This document shows, piece by piece, positions 52,549 through 60,888 of a stretch of DNA of 64,000 bases. The stretch's first letter is position 1; every line of letters begins with the position of its first letter. The DNA is from Hyphococcus sp. (GTDB lineage Bacteria > Pseudomonadota > Alphaproteobacteria > Caulobacterales > Parvularculaceae), in NCBI GenBank assembly GCA_028281665.1, contig JANQJK010000010.1:1-64000 (forward strand). The letters are read 5' to 3'. The notes under the pieces were generated by a model. That model was not told the DNA's origin, searched no databases, and was given only the letters and a program-made list of their open reading frames with translations. Both the position numbers and the translations under genes were made by a program.

Positions 52549-54935
52549 TCCGGTCTTTCAGCTTTAACAAACCGATCAGGAAACGGCGCTTCGTTTGAAG
52601 CGCCGTTTTTTATGGCGGCGAGGACGGCGCGGGCGCCGGCCTGTCGATCATGGCATTTTATTTCCGCACACGGAACAATGTCCGGCCATTGCGCCAGGCG
52701 CGCGGCGGCGTTTCCGGTCAATGCATCTTTTTCAATCATGCTCGCCAGCGCCAGGAATGCGCGTCGCCCGGACAGCGCAGTCGTTACGGTTTCGTCCCGC
52801 GCGCTTTCGAATGCCGGTATGATTACAACGTCCACAGAATGTTCGCCATCCGCCGTCGTTTCGATGGCAATGAAGGCGCCGCGGGTTTCGTCGCGCCATT
52901 GGCTGACAAACGCCGGCGAGCTTTCAGCATCGTCAATCTTTATTCGTGCGGGCAAGGGAACGGAAATCACCGAGCCGGGCCTGTCGCCAAGCTTGCAGGC
53001 GCCGGCAATCAATGCCGTGTCGCCGCCTTCGAGACAGGCTGCGCCAAGACTGTCCCAGCGCGTAAGCTGCGACGACGCGACAAGCGCTGTGCGGTCGCCG
53101 ATGCGCCAGAGGCTTGCGGCAAGGAGCGGCGCGTCGGGATTCGTTTGCGTCGCATTCTTCAGAACGTCGCCGAGCGCGGACGCGATTTCCGCAAGACGCA
53201 AATTTGCGCGGACAAGACGCGGGCCCATCGCGATAGCGTATCCGGCCTTTTCCGTGAGAACCGAAATCTCGTCGGCGTCCGTCGCATCATCGTCGCTGAT
53301 GTGGAGCGACGCCAGAACCGGATCGATTCGCTGCGCTATTTCCGGCGACGCAAAACGAATGCGGAATGTCTGGCCCGCGAATCGAATGGTCTGCGCGCCG
53401 GCCCATGCGGGCGAGAGAGCCGACGCGGCGCGTGCGTCTGACGGTTGCGGCGTTGCGCCCGCCGGGGTCAGCAGGTCTGCGGCGCCCCAGTCGGCCAGGG
53501 TGTCCCATACGGTTTGAAGCGCTGCCCGGTCCGCATCGTCAGCGTCCGTAAGCTCCGCAAGATCGCGGGCGATGTCTCCCGGCGCATCGCCGCCGCTTGC
53601 GCGCAACCAGATATAGGCGCCCGCCGTTGACGGCGACATCAGCTTGTTCGCGGCATTGCTGTGAAGAACGATCTCGTCGTCGAAGGCGTATTCACCGGCT
53701 GCGTTTGCGGCAAATCGGTAATCGTCGGCGCCGCGAATGCCCGTCGCTTCCGCAAGCGCAATGTCGGCGTAGCGCGGCGCCGGAAAGAACGGGAAGAACC
53801 CGCCGGCGTCATCGGCGGGATAGATGCGCTCGAAGTCGCCGGCGCTTTCGGCCTCGCGTTCGCTTGCGGCGATCACGGCGGCGATGTCATCCGGGTCGAC
53901 CGGTTTGCTGTCGCCATTGTTCAGATCCGCCATGGCGACAAGATCGGCGACGACTGCGCGCTTGATCCCTTCCTCCATGGCGCCCCCGGCGTCCGGTGCA
54001 GCGCAAACGTCGAGCGACGGGCTGAGATTGCACTCCAGAAGCCAGGGTTTGAGGTCCGCATCGACCATGCAGTCCATGCCGATCAATTCGCAGCACCCCG
54101 GCGCCCAGGCGCCGCTCTTTTTAATGCGCTCACGCATGATATCCCGCGCGGCAATGGCGGTTATGGCGGCCATGTCTCGCAGCGCACGAAACACCCCGTC
54201 CGGATCGGCGCCGTTCTTTGCAAGCCAGCGCCGGTAGTTGGCGAAGCTGTGAAACTCGACGGCCGTCTCCGCGTTTTCGTTGAGTGCGTTTACGTCGGGA
54301 TTGGTGAGATGGGCGTACAGATTTTCGAAACCGCCGTCGCGATAAGGCTCCGATGCAAGCTTTGCAAAACCTTCCCTGTACAAATAAACCCGGAGCGGTT
54401 CGACCGACATAATGGCGAGATAGCACCGCAGCACATATTTTCGCCCGTCGAACAGGTGCGGTGCGCTCAGATAGTCCTGGACCAGCATTTTCTGGTCGAC
54501 CGGCGCCGCGCTCGCATCCGCCATCACTTCAATGCCGCGCCCGCGCGACAGGCTTTTCGGTTTCACGATCCATCGTTTTTCCGGATGCCTGAAGGCCTCG
54601 CGCTGAAGGGCGTGATAATCCTCCGGCATCAGATAGCTTTCCGGAAAAAAACGGTATCGGTCCTGCAACGCCGCGGGCGCGCGCCGGCGCGCAGCATCGA
54701 GAGATGCGAAAAGGCGGGATTTGACGGTCAGTGCGTGGTTGCCGGGAATATGATTGACCCACTGGCCTGGCTTCATCGTCCGGAAAACCCCGCGGGCCGG
54801 CATGCCCGTATGCCAGCATGCGTCCCAGTCGGTTTCGTCGCCGCGCGTCCAGAGGCCCGGATCGAGGGCGTCGATGAAGTATTTGTCCTGCGCCGGGGCG
54901 CGCTTCGCGCCGGTCCAGTATCGCCGTTTGTTCAT
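52476..54935 (-). CDS. TTL-like ATP-grasp / PqqD-like / HPr-kinase-like fusion protein
   Basis: 819 residues from ATG 54935. Residues about 25-335 are a tubulin-tyrosine-ligase-like ATP-grasp domain: RWIVKPKSLSRGRGIEVMAD, DYLSAPHLFDGRKYVLRCYL and GMDCMVDADLKPWLLECNLS with the metal-binding E301/N303. Residues about 415-490 look like a PqqD peptide-binding domain (IVLHSNAANKLMSPSTAGAY, then WDTLADWGAADLL). Residues about 515-780 resemble HPr-kinase-related proteins, but no P-loop is present. TTL-like enzymes ligate amino acids to protein tails, and PqqD-type domains hold peptide substrates. The last ~25 residues are encoded opposite the lipoprotein gene and may be accidental. It is divergent from trmB. 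Confidence 0.75.
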   Translation of the reverse strand: MNKRRYWTGAKRAPAQDKYFIDALDPGLWTRGDETDWDACWHTGMPARGVFRTMKPGQWVNHIPGNHALTVKSRLFASLDAARRRAPAALQDRYRFFPESYLMPEDYHALQREAFRHPEKRWIVKPKSLSRGRGIEVMADASAAPVDQKMLVQDYLSAPHLFDGRKYVLRCYLAIMSVEPLRVYLYREGFAKLASEPYRDGGFENLYAHLTNPDVNALNENAETAVEFHSFANYRRWLAKNGADPDGVFRALRDMAAITAIAARDIMRERIKKSGAWAPGCCELIGMDCMVDADLKPWLLECNLSPSLDVCAAPDAGGAMEEGIKRAVVADLVAMADLNNGDSKPVDPDDIAAVIAASEREAESAGDFERIYPADDAGGFFPFFPAPRYADIALAEATGIRGADDYRFAANAAGEYAFDDEIVLHSNAANKLMSPSTAGAYIWLRASGGDAPGDIARDLAELTDADDADRAALQTVWDTLADWGAADLLTPAGATPQPSDARAASALSPAWAGAQTIRFAGQTFRIRFASPEIAQRIDPVLASLHISDDDATDADEISVLTEKAGYAIAMGPRLVRANLRLAEIASALGDVLKNATQTNPDAPLLAASLWRIGDRTALVASSQLTRWDSLGAACLEGGDTALIAGACKLGDRPGSVISVPLPARIKIDDAESSPAFVSQWRDETRGAFIAIETTADGEHSVDVVIIPAFESARDETVTTALSGRRAFLALASMIEKDALTGNAAARLAQWPDIVPCAEIKCHDRQAGARAVLAAIKNGASNEAPFPDRFVKAERPDQFSGSTASSAASAASPTASSTSS
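52581..52611. terminator. Strong terminator of the lipoprotein gene, inside the 3' end of the TTL-like gene
   Basis: AAACGGCGCTTC (52581-52592) pairs perfectly with GAAGCGCCGTTT (52597-52608) around a four-base loop. Ts follow on the plus strand, and the A-run on the other side makes it usable in both directions. The TTL-like frame runs through it without a stop. Confidence 0.92.
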
Positions 54936-55039
54936 GTTATCTGCGTTCCGCTTGCCGATCCGCCAGCTTGGCGCCGCGGCGCCCGTCAAGGCAAGGCTGG
55001 CGAGACAATAGTGAATGGCGACGCTATAGACCCGGCAAT

Positions 55040-55726
55040 ATGACCGATCGGAAATACATTCCCAATCTCTACGGACGCCGGATCGACAAGCCCCTGCGCG
55101 AACGGCCCGCGCGGCTGATGGCCGAGCTGTTGCCGACGCTTTCGGCGCCTGATCCGGAAGCAGGCGCCGTCGATCCTGCGACGCTGTTTCCGGGTGCTGA
55201 GGAAATCTGGCTGGAAGTGGGATTTGGCGGCGGCGAACATCTGGCGTGGCAGGCGCAGGAGAATCCATCGGTCGGGCTCATCGGCGCGGAGCCCTTTGTC
55301 AACGGCGTCGCGAAACTGCTGACGAAAATCGACGAAAGCGGACTTCAGAACATCCGCATTCATTTCGGCGATGCGCGCCCGCTCCTGGAAGCGTTGCCTG
55401 ACGCTTCCCTTTCAAAACTGTTTGTCCTTCATCCCGACCCGTGGCCGAAAAAGCGCCACCACAAGCGGCGGATGATCTCGCCATGGTTCCTCGCAGAGGC
55501 CGCGCGGCTCCTGGCGCCTGGCGGCGAGCTACGCGTCGCATCGGATATCCCCGATTACATTCGGTGGACGCTGATGCATGTGCGCAATGAGCCCGCCTTT
55601 GAATGGACGGCGCAATACGCCGCCGACTGGAAGGTTCGGCCGGCTGACTGGCCTGAAACCCGGTATGAAGCAAAGGCGGCCCGCGAAGGGCGCCCGCCCG
55701 CTTATCTGATTTTTCGCCGCCGATAG
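55040..55726 (+). CDS. trmB: tRNA (guanine-N7)-methyltransferase
   Basis: 228 residues from ATG 55040 (MTDRKYIPNLYGRRIDKPL). The SAM site is in WLEVGFGGGEHLAWQA. FVLHPDPWPKKRHHKRRMIS and TRYEAKAAREGRPPAYLIF are the TrmB signature blocks. It methylates G46 of tRNAs. It is divergent from the TTL-like gene with about 100 bases between. Confidence 0.96.
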   Translation: MTDRKYIPNLYGRRIDKPLRERPARLMAELLPTLSAPDPEAGAVDPATLFPGAEEIWLEVGFGGGEHLAWQAQENPSVGLIGAEPFVNGVAKLLTKIDESGLQNIRIHFGDARPLLEALPDASLSKLFVLHPDPWPKKRHHKRRMISPWFLAEAARLLAPGGELRVASDIPDYIRWTLMHVRNEPAFEWTAQYAADWKVRPADWPETRYEAKAAREGRPPAYLIFRRR

Positions 55727-55797
55727 AACCCGTCCGAGCGCATCTGAACGCAATGTGACTTGAAACCGGCGGCGCATCCCGGTTTCGTGCGAACCCT

Positions 55798-57123
55798 ATG
55801 GTCACTACTCCAATTGCGCCCGTCATGAGGGTTATGAAAATTATGGGTCTCTTCGCCGGCGGCGTGGTGCTCACGTCCTGCGTGCGGCTTACGCTTGCCT
55901 GGACCGATCTTGAGCCGAACGGCGAAGCGGCGACGCCGCCGGTTCTTGTCGACGGCGAGAACGCCCTGCGCTGGCGCGATGAGCGAACGCCGCAGCTGCG
56001 CGACGCGTTTGAACGCCATGTCATCGGCGTCATGCCGGACGCCTCGTCAACGCGGATTATTGAGAAACGCGTGATCGACGAGGCCGCGTTTGGCGGGCGG
56101 GGGCGGCTTGAGGAATGGACGTTGTCCGCTGCTGCGACGTTCAACGGCGTCGCCGTCGAAACGCGAGAGGTGATGAATCGCGGCGGCTTTCTTGTGCAGG
56201 TTGCGATCCCCAGCGGCACGGCCGGCCCGGCGCCGATCGTCATGATGCAGACATTCTGCCCGTCATGGGATGCGATGCCCCATGCCGGCGTCTCCCGGCC
56301 CGAGGACGCCGACTCCATGAGTGGCGGTCTTCTGGGATCGGTCGCGACCTATGTGTTCGGGCGGTTTATCTGCACGCCGCCCTACGAGGAAATTCTCGAT
56401 CGCGGGTTTGCGGTCGCGTCGTTCTACCCAAGCTCCGTTGCGCCGGACAGCCGCGAAGAAGGCCTTGCGGAACTGCGCCGACTTTCTGCGGGTCACAAAG
56501 ACGACGAAACGCGCTGGGGCGCCGTCGCGGCCTGGGCCTGGCTTTATGGACGCATGACAGACGCCTTCGAAAGCGATGAACGCTTCGACAAGGAAGCCTT
56601 CATTGCGTGGGGACATTCCCGTTACGGCAAGGCCGCGCTTTACGCCGCCGCCTATGACGAGCGCATTGACGGGGTCATCGCCCATCAGTCGGGCACTGGC
56701 GGCGCCTCGCTCAACCGCAACAAGCCGGGGGAGAGCGTCACGTCGATGACGGAAACCTATCCGCACTGGTTCGCGCAGAGCTATGCTGACGCCGCCAGCG
56801 CGGAAGATGCAATGCCGATCGACCAGCATCACCTGCTGGCGTTGATCGCGCCGCGCCCCGTTATGCTCGGCAACGCCCGGCGCGACGTGTGGTCCGATCC
56901 CAATGGCGCGTTTCGGGCCGCGATCGGGGCGGACGCGGCCTGGGAACTGTTCGGCGAAAACGGCCTCGACCAGCAGCGCCTGGATCAATGGGAGCCGGCG
57001 GCGGATATCGCCTTCTGGATCCGGCCGGGCACCCACGGCGTCGTCGAGGAAGACTGGCCTGCGTTCCTAGAGTTTCTCGACGCCCACTTTGCCCCCGTGA
57101 CAATCGCCGCCGTTCGTGATTGA
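55798..57123 (+). CDS. CE15-like glucuronoyl esterase family hydrolase (putative lipoprotein)
   Basis: 441 residues as drawn. ATGs at 55825 and 55834 would give a shorter signal, which ends at lipobox VVLTSC. The alpha/beta hydrolase core has the nucleophile in AFIAWGHSRYGKAALYAAAY, followed by VIAHQSGTGGASLNRNKPGE, and the late HHLLALIAPRPVMLGNARRD and PGTHGVVEEDW with the catalytic His. GHSRxGKxAL and the SGTGGA segment are characteristic of CE15 esterases, which cleave glucuronate-lignin or uronate esters. No polysaccharide-use genes are adjacent, so the substrate is open. Confidence 0.78.
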   Translation: MVTTPIAPVMRVMKIMGLFAGGVVLTSCVRLTLAWTDLEPNGEAATPPVLVDGENALRWRDERTPQLRDAFERHVIGVMPDASSTRIIEKRVIDEAAFGGRGRLEEWTLSAAATFNGVAVETREVMNRGGFLVQVAIPSGTAGPAPIVMMQTFCPSWDAMPHAGVSRPEDADSMSGGLLGSVATYVFGRFICTPPYEEILDRGFAVASFYPSSVAPDSREEGLAELRRLSAGHKDDETRWGAVAAWAWLYGRMTDAFESDERFDKEAFIAWGHSRYGKAALYAAAYDERIDGVIAHQSGTGGASLNRNKPGESVTSMTETYPHWFAQSYADAASAEDAMPIDQHHLLALIAPRPVMLGNARRDVWSDPNGAFRAAIGADAAWELFGENGLDQQRLDQWEPAADIAFWIRPGTHGVVEEDWPAFLEFLDAHFAPVTIAAVRD

Positions 57124-57150
57124 CCGTCCCTGAAGAAGGACGTTCGGGCG

Positions 57151-58017
57151 ATGACGGTCATTGACGCGACAACGGAAGAAAACCCGCAGATTGCCAACCT
57201 GCCGCGGGTTTATGCGGGCGCTCCCGATAGTGTTGCGTTTCGCAAACTGCGCAAGCGTATCCTGCGCCAGACGCAGGATACGGTGACGCGCTTCGGCCTC
57301 GATGGCGCGCGGAAAGACGGGCGCCCCCAACGCTGGCTGGTCTGTCTTTCCGGCGGCAAGGACAGCTACACCCTGCTCGCGGCGCTGCTGGATCTGAAAT
57401 GGCAGGGCGCGCTCAAGGCGGACCTCATCGCCTGCAATCTCGATCAGGGCCAGCCCGGATTTCCGAAACACATCCTGCCCGATTATCTCGAAAGCCTCGG
57501 CGTCGACTATCGGATTATTACCGAGGACACCTATTCGATTGTCACCGACAAAGTGCCCGAGGGCCGCACCTATTGCTCGCTGTGCTCGCGGCTCCGGCGC
57601 GGCATTCTTTATCGCGTGGCGCGCGAGGAGGGCTGCGATGCGATCGTGCTGGGCCATCATCGCGACGACGCCCTTGAGACATTCCTGATGAATCTCTTTC
57701 ATGGCGGGCGGCTCGCCGCCATGCCGCCGAAGCTCGTCAATGACGAGGGCGACATATTCGTTTACCGCCCGCTTCTTCAGTGTGCGGAGAAGGACATCGA
57801 GAAATTCGCTACAGCGATGGGTTTTCCCATCATCCCCTGCAATCTGTGCGGCTCGCAGGACGGCCTTCAGCGGGTCGCCACGAAGCGCATGCTCGATGAA
57901 TGGGAGACCCGCTCGCCCGGCCGGCGGGAGGTCATGTTCCGCGCTTTACAGAATGTGCGCCCCAGCCATCTCGCCGACGGTCGGGTCTGGGATTTCCTCG
58001 GTCTCGATAAGTCCTAG
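57151..58017 (+). CDS. ttcA: tRNA 2-thiocytidine(32) synthetase TtcA
   Basis: 288 residues. The PP-loop SGGKDS is at 67-72. C142/C145 in [13 protein letters not shown] form the first half of the Fe-S site and a further Cys pair is in [15 protein letters not shown]. It thiolates C32 of certain tRNAs using a [4Fe-4S] cluster. The stop overlaps the DUF2937 stop on the other strand (CTAG). Confidence 0.95.
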   Translation: MTVIDATTEENPQIANLPRVYAGAPDSVAFRKLRKRILRQTQDTVTRFGLDGARKDGRPQRWLVCLSGGKDSYTLLAALLDLKWQGALKADLIACNLDQGQPGFPKHILPDYLESLGVDYRIITEDTYSIVTDKVPEGRTYCSLCSRLRRGILYRVAREEGCDAIVLGHHRDDALETFLMNLFHGGRLAAMPPKLVNDEGDIFVYRPLLQCAEKDIEKFATAMGFPIIPCNLCGSQDGLQRVATKRMLDEWETRSPGRREVMFRALQNVRPSHLADGRVWDFLGLDKS

Positions 58018-58505
58018 CGGCGCCCGCCGCCGAACATGCCGCCGATAATGGAAAAGATCACCAGCGGCAGGCCCCACGCCACGGCAAATCCGCCGCCGGC
58101 GTAGACGGCGCCGTGCAGCGTTGTCGGCGCCGCCGGTTCGAATTGTTCGCGCACCGACATGGCAATGTCCCGGTCATAGTTTCGCGCGAGCACGAGCGGG
58201 CGCACATAATCCGTTGCGGCTTCAAGCTCGGCGAGATGAACCGTCAGATATTCAAGGCGCTCAACCGCCATGCGATAGTTGGAGCAGAATGCGTCGAGGA
58301 GGTCGGTCGCCGACCTGCATTCGTTCATGGCCGTTTCGCGCGTGTACCCATATTCGCGGATCTCGACTTCCTGCGCTTCGACGATCGTGGTCAGCTCATC
58401 GACCCTGCCTTGCACGTTCTGCATATATTGCAGGGTGAAACCCGGCCCCTGCGACGCGATCAGCGCCCCCGCAATGCCCAGAATAAATGCTAGAAACCGC
58501 CCCAT
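58014..58505 (-). CDS. DUF2937 family membrane protein
   Basis: 163 residues from ATG 58505. Two membrane segments, at the N-terminus ([15 protein letters not shown]) and near the C-terminus (about 138-158), flank a helical periplasmic or coiled-coil part. [18 protein letters not shown] and ending Gly-rich MFGGGRR fit the DUF2937 family. The function is unknown. A longer frame extends upstream through rimP and is not real. It is tail-to-tail with ttcA and divergent from rimP. Confidence 0.85.
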   Translation of the reverse strand: MGRFLAFILGIAGALIASQGPGFTLQYMQNVQGRVDELTTIVEAQEVEIREYGYTRETAMNECRSATDLLDAFCSNYRMAVERLEYLTVHLAELEAATDYVRPLVLARNYDRDIAMSVREQFEPAAPTTLHGAVYAGGGFAVAWGLPLVIFSIIGGMFGGGRR

Positions 58506-58601
58506 GACGTACGACCCCTCGAATTTCCGCCAAACGCCCCCAATGGCCGGAATTTTGACCGAAAGCGGCGGGAAAATCCACCGCAAAGGCTGGTCCCGGG
58601 G

Positions 58602-58630
58602 CTGACAAACCCCCGTGGGCGCCTTATATG
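58602..58630 (+). promoter_or_regulatory. Predicted promoter of the rimP-nusA-ylxR-infB operon
   Basis: CTGACA at 58602-58607 (five of six consensus bases) and TATATG at 58625-58630 are 17 bases apart. The predicted start near 58637 leaves a leader of about 67 bases that contains the terminator hairpin at 58658-58685. Confidence 0.6.
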
Positions 58631-58657
58631 ACCCACCAAACGCTATTCGAAAAATCG

Positions 58658-58685
58658 AAAGCGGGCCCCGCGGGGCCCGCTTTTT
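58658..58685 (+). terminator. Intrinsic terminator in the rimP leader, probable attenuator
   Basis: AAAGCGGGCCCC pairs with GGGGCCCGCTTT around a two-base GC centre, and the T-run continues to 58685. The nearest upstream gene on this strand is ttcA, more than 600 bases away; the gene in between is on the other strand. The hairpin therefore most likely acts within the operon's own leader, 18 bases before the rimP start. Confidence 0.88.
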
Positions 58686-58703
58686 CGTTGATAAAGAGGC
58701 CCT

Positions 58704-59270
58704 TTGACGCTGCAAAACGAACGCCTGGAAACCCTGATTGAACCGGTTGTGGAGAACGCCGGGTTCGAGCTGGTGCGCGTGCGCGTCACCGGCGGGCGGA
58801 CGAAAACGCTGCAGGTTATGGCCGAGCGGGCCGACCACACCATGACGGCGGAGGATTGCGCGCGGCTTTCCCGGGCCCTGTCGCCGGTGCTCGAAGAAGC
58901 CGACCCGATAGAGGGCCAGTATAATCTGGAGGTTTCCTCGCCGGGCATCGACCGGCCGCTGGTGCGGCTGAAGGATTTCGAAGACTGGCAGGGCTGGCCC
59001 GCGAAGCTCGAACTCAATCGCCTCGTTGAGGGCCGCAAGCGCTTTTCCGGCATCGTCGCCGGCGTCGATGACGGCAAGGTGGCGTTTGATATTGACGATG
59101 AGACGGAGACGGCGCTGTTCCCGCTTGAATGGATTGCGAGCGCCAAACTCGTGCTGACGGAAGAACTGATCCGGGAGAGTCTCAAGGCAGGCTCGACCCA
59201 ACTGCAAGACGCCGCATCGCTCGGCGAAGGAGACGAAGACATGATGGAGACCATCCATGAACGCGATTAG
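58704..59270 (+). CDS. rimP: Ribosome maturation factor RimP
   Basis: 188 residues from a TTG start with AGAGG five bases upstream. LETLIEPVVENAGFELVRVR and DCARLSRALSPVLEEADPIE and YNLEVSSPGIDRPLVRLKDF are RimP blocks; the C-terminal part is the SH3-like domain. It assists 30S assembly. The ORF overlaps nusA by 14 bases. Confidence 0.96.
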   Translation: MTLQNERLETLIEPVVENAGFELVRVRVTGGRTKTLQVMAERADHTMTAEDCARLSRALSPVLEEADPIEGQYNLEVSSPGIDRPLVRLKDFEDWQGWPAKLELNRLVEGRKRFSGIVAGVDDGKVAFDIDDETETALFPLEWIASAKLVLTEELIRESLKAGSTQLQDAASLGEGDEDMMETIHERD

Positions 59271-60888
59271 CGCCAACAAGCTGGAGCTGATTCAGATTGC
59301 CGACGCGGTCGCGCGCGAAAAATCGATCGACAAAAGTCTGGTCATCGATGCGATGGAAGACGCGCTCGCCCGCGCGGCGCGCTCGCGCTACGGCCACGAA
59401 ACGAATGTTCGTGCAGAGATTAATCCGCAGACCGGCGAAACGAAACTGTGGCGCCTGCTTGAAGTCGTTGAAGAGATCGAAAACGACTCTGCGGAGATTG
59501 CGATTGAAGATGCGCGTCAGCGCAATCCGGAAGCAGAACTCGGCGATTTCATGTCCGAACCCCTGCCGCCGATCGATTTCGGCCGCGTTGCGGCCATGGC
59601 GGCGAAACAGGTCATCACGCAGAAAGTGCGCGATGCGGAGCGCGAGCGTCAATACGAAGATTTCAAGGACCGCATCGGCGAGATCATCAACGGCATCATC
59701 AAGCGCGTCGAATACGGCCATGTGATTGTCGATCTCGGCAAGGCCGAGGCGATTGTCCGTCGCGACCAGCAACTGCCGCGGGAAAACTACCGCAATGGCG
59801 AGCGCGTGCGCGCCTATATTCTGGATGTGCGCCGGGAGACGCGGGGGCCGCAGATCTTCCTGTCGCGCGCGCACCCGCAGTTCATGGCGAAACTCTTTGA
59901 GCAGGAAGTGCCGGAAGTTTATGACGGTGTTATCGAGATCAAGGCAGTGGCCCGCGATCCCGGCAGCCGCGCCAAGATCGGCGTCATGTCCAACGACCCG
60001 GGCATCGATCCGGTCGGTGCCTGCGTCGGCATGCGCGGCTCACGCGTGCAGGCGGTCGTCAACGAACTGGGCGGCGAGAAGATCGATATCGTGCCCTGGT
60101 CGCCGGATGATGCGACCTTTGTCGTCAACGCCCTTGCCCCGGCGGAAGTCAGCAAGGTTGTCCTTGATGAAGAGCTTGAGCGCATCGAGGTTGTAGTTCC
60201 CGACGAGCAATTGTCGCTCGCCATCGGCCGGCGCGGTCAGAATGTGCGCCTCGCCTCCCAGCTTTCCGGTTACGAGATCGATATCATGACCGAGGAAGAA
60301 GAGAGCGCCAAACGCCAGGAAGAATTCAAGCGGCGTTCGGAACGCTTCATGGAGGGCCTCGACGTTGACGATATGATGGCCGGCCTTCTGGTGTCGGAGG
60401 GCTTCACGCGCATCGAGGAAATCGCCTTTGTCGAGCTTGACGAACTCGCGGAAATCGACGGCCTCGACGAAGAGACCGCGCAGGAGCTGCAAACTCGCGC
60501 GCGCGAATTCATCGAGGAAGAGAACAAGAAACTCGACGAGAAACGAAAAGAACTCGGTGTCGCCGACGATATTCTGAACGTCGAGGGGCTCGATCTGAAA
60601 ATGATCGTTTCGCTTGGCGAAAACGACGTCAAGTCGTTGGAAGACTTCGCCGGCTGCGTAACCGACGACCTCGTCGGCTGGACCGAGCGGGTCGACGGCG
60701 AACGCAAACACTATGACGGCATTCTCGAACAGTACGGGCTTTCCGCCGAGGACGCCGAAGCCATGATCATGCGTGCGCGGGTGACCGCCGGCTGGGTAAC
60801 CGAAGAAGAACTCGCCGCCATGCGCGCGGAAGAAGAAGCGGCCGCCGCCGCGGAGGAAGAGGAGGCCGCTGCTGGCGCAAGCGCTTGA
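59257..60888 (+). CDS. nusA: Transcription termination/antitermination factor NusA
   Basis: 543 residues. An N-terminal RNA polymerase-binding domain (1-130), S1 domain (about 135-200), two KH domains (about 200-345, with SNDPGIDPVGACVGMRGSRV) and two C-terminal acidic helix-hairpin repeats (about 365-520) are readable. The extreme C-terminus is a run of Glu and Ala. It promotes pausing and intrinsic termination. The hairpin before rimP may therefore be a site of autoregulation. Confidence 0.97.
   Translation: MNAISANKLELIQIADAVAREKSIDKSLVIDAMEDALARAARSRYGHETNVRAEINPQTGETKLWRLLEVVEEIENDSAEIAIEDARQRNPEAELGDFMSEPLPPIDFGRVAAMAAKQVITQKVRDAERERQYEDFKDRIGEIINGIIKRVEYGHVIVDLGKAEAIVRRDQQLPRENYRNGERVRAYILDVRRETRGPQIFLSRAHPQFMAKLFEQEVPEVYDGVIEIKAVARDPGSRAKIGVMSNDPGIDPVGACVGMRGSRVQAVVNELGGEKIDIVPWSPDDATFVVNALAPAEVSKVVLDEELERIEVVVPDEQLSLAIGRRGQNVRLASQLSGYEIDIMTEEEESAKRQEEFKRRSERFMEGLDVDDMMAGLLVSEGFTRIEEIAFVELDELAEIDGLDEETAQELQTRAREFIEEENKKLDEKRKELGVADDILNVEGLDLKMIVSLGENDVKSLEDFAGCVTDDLVGWTERVDGERKHYDGILEQYGLSAEDAEAMIMRARVTAGWVTEEELAAMRAEEEAAAAAEEEEAAAGASA

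Noticed and set aside
52476..54935. An active kinase P-loop in the HPr-kinase-like part
   Set aside because: No GxxGxGK(S/T) pattern occurs in residues 510-780, so kinase activity is not claimed.
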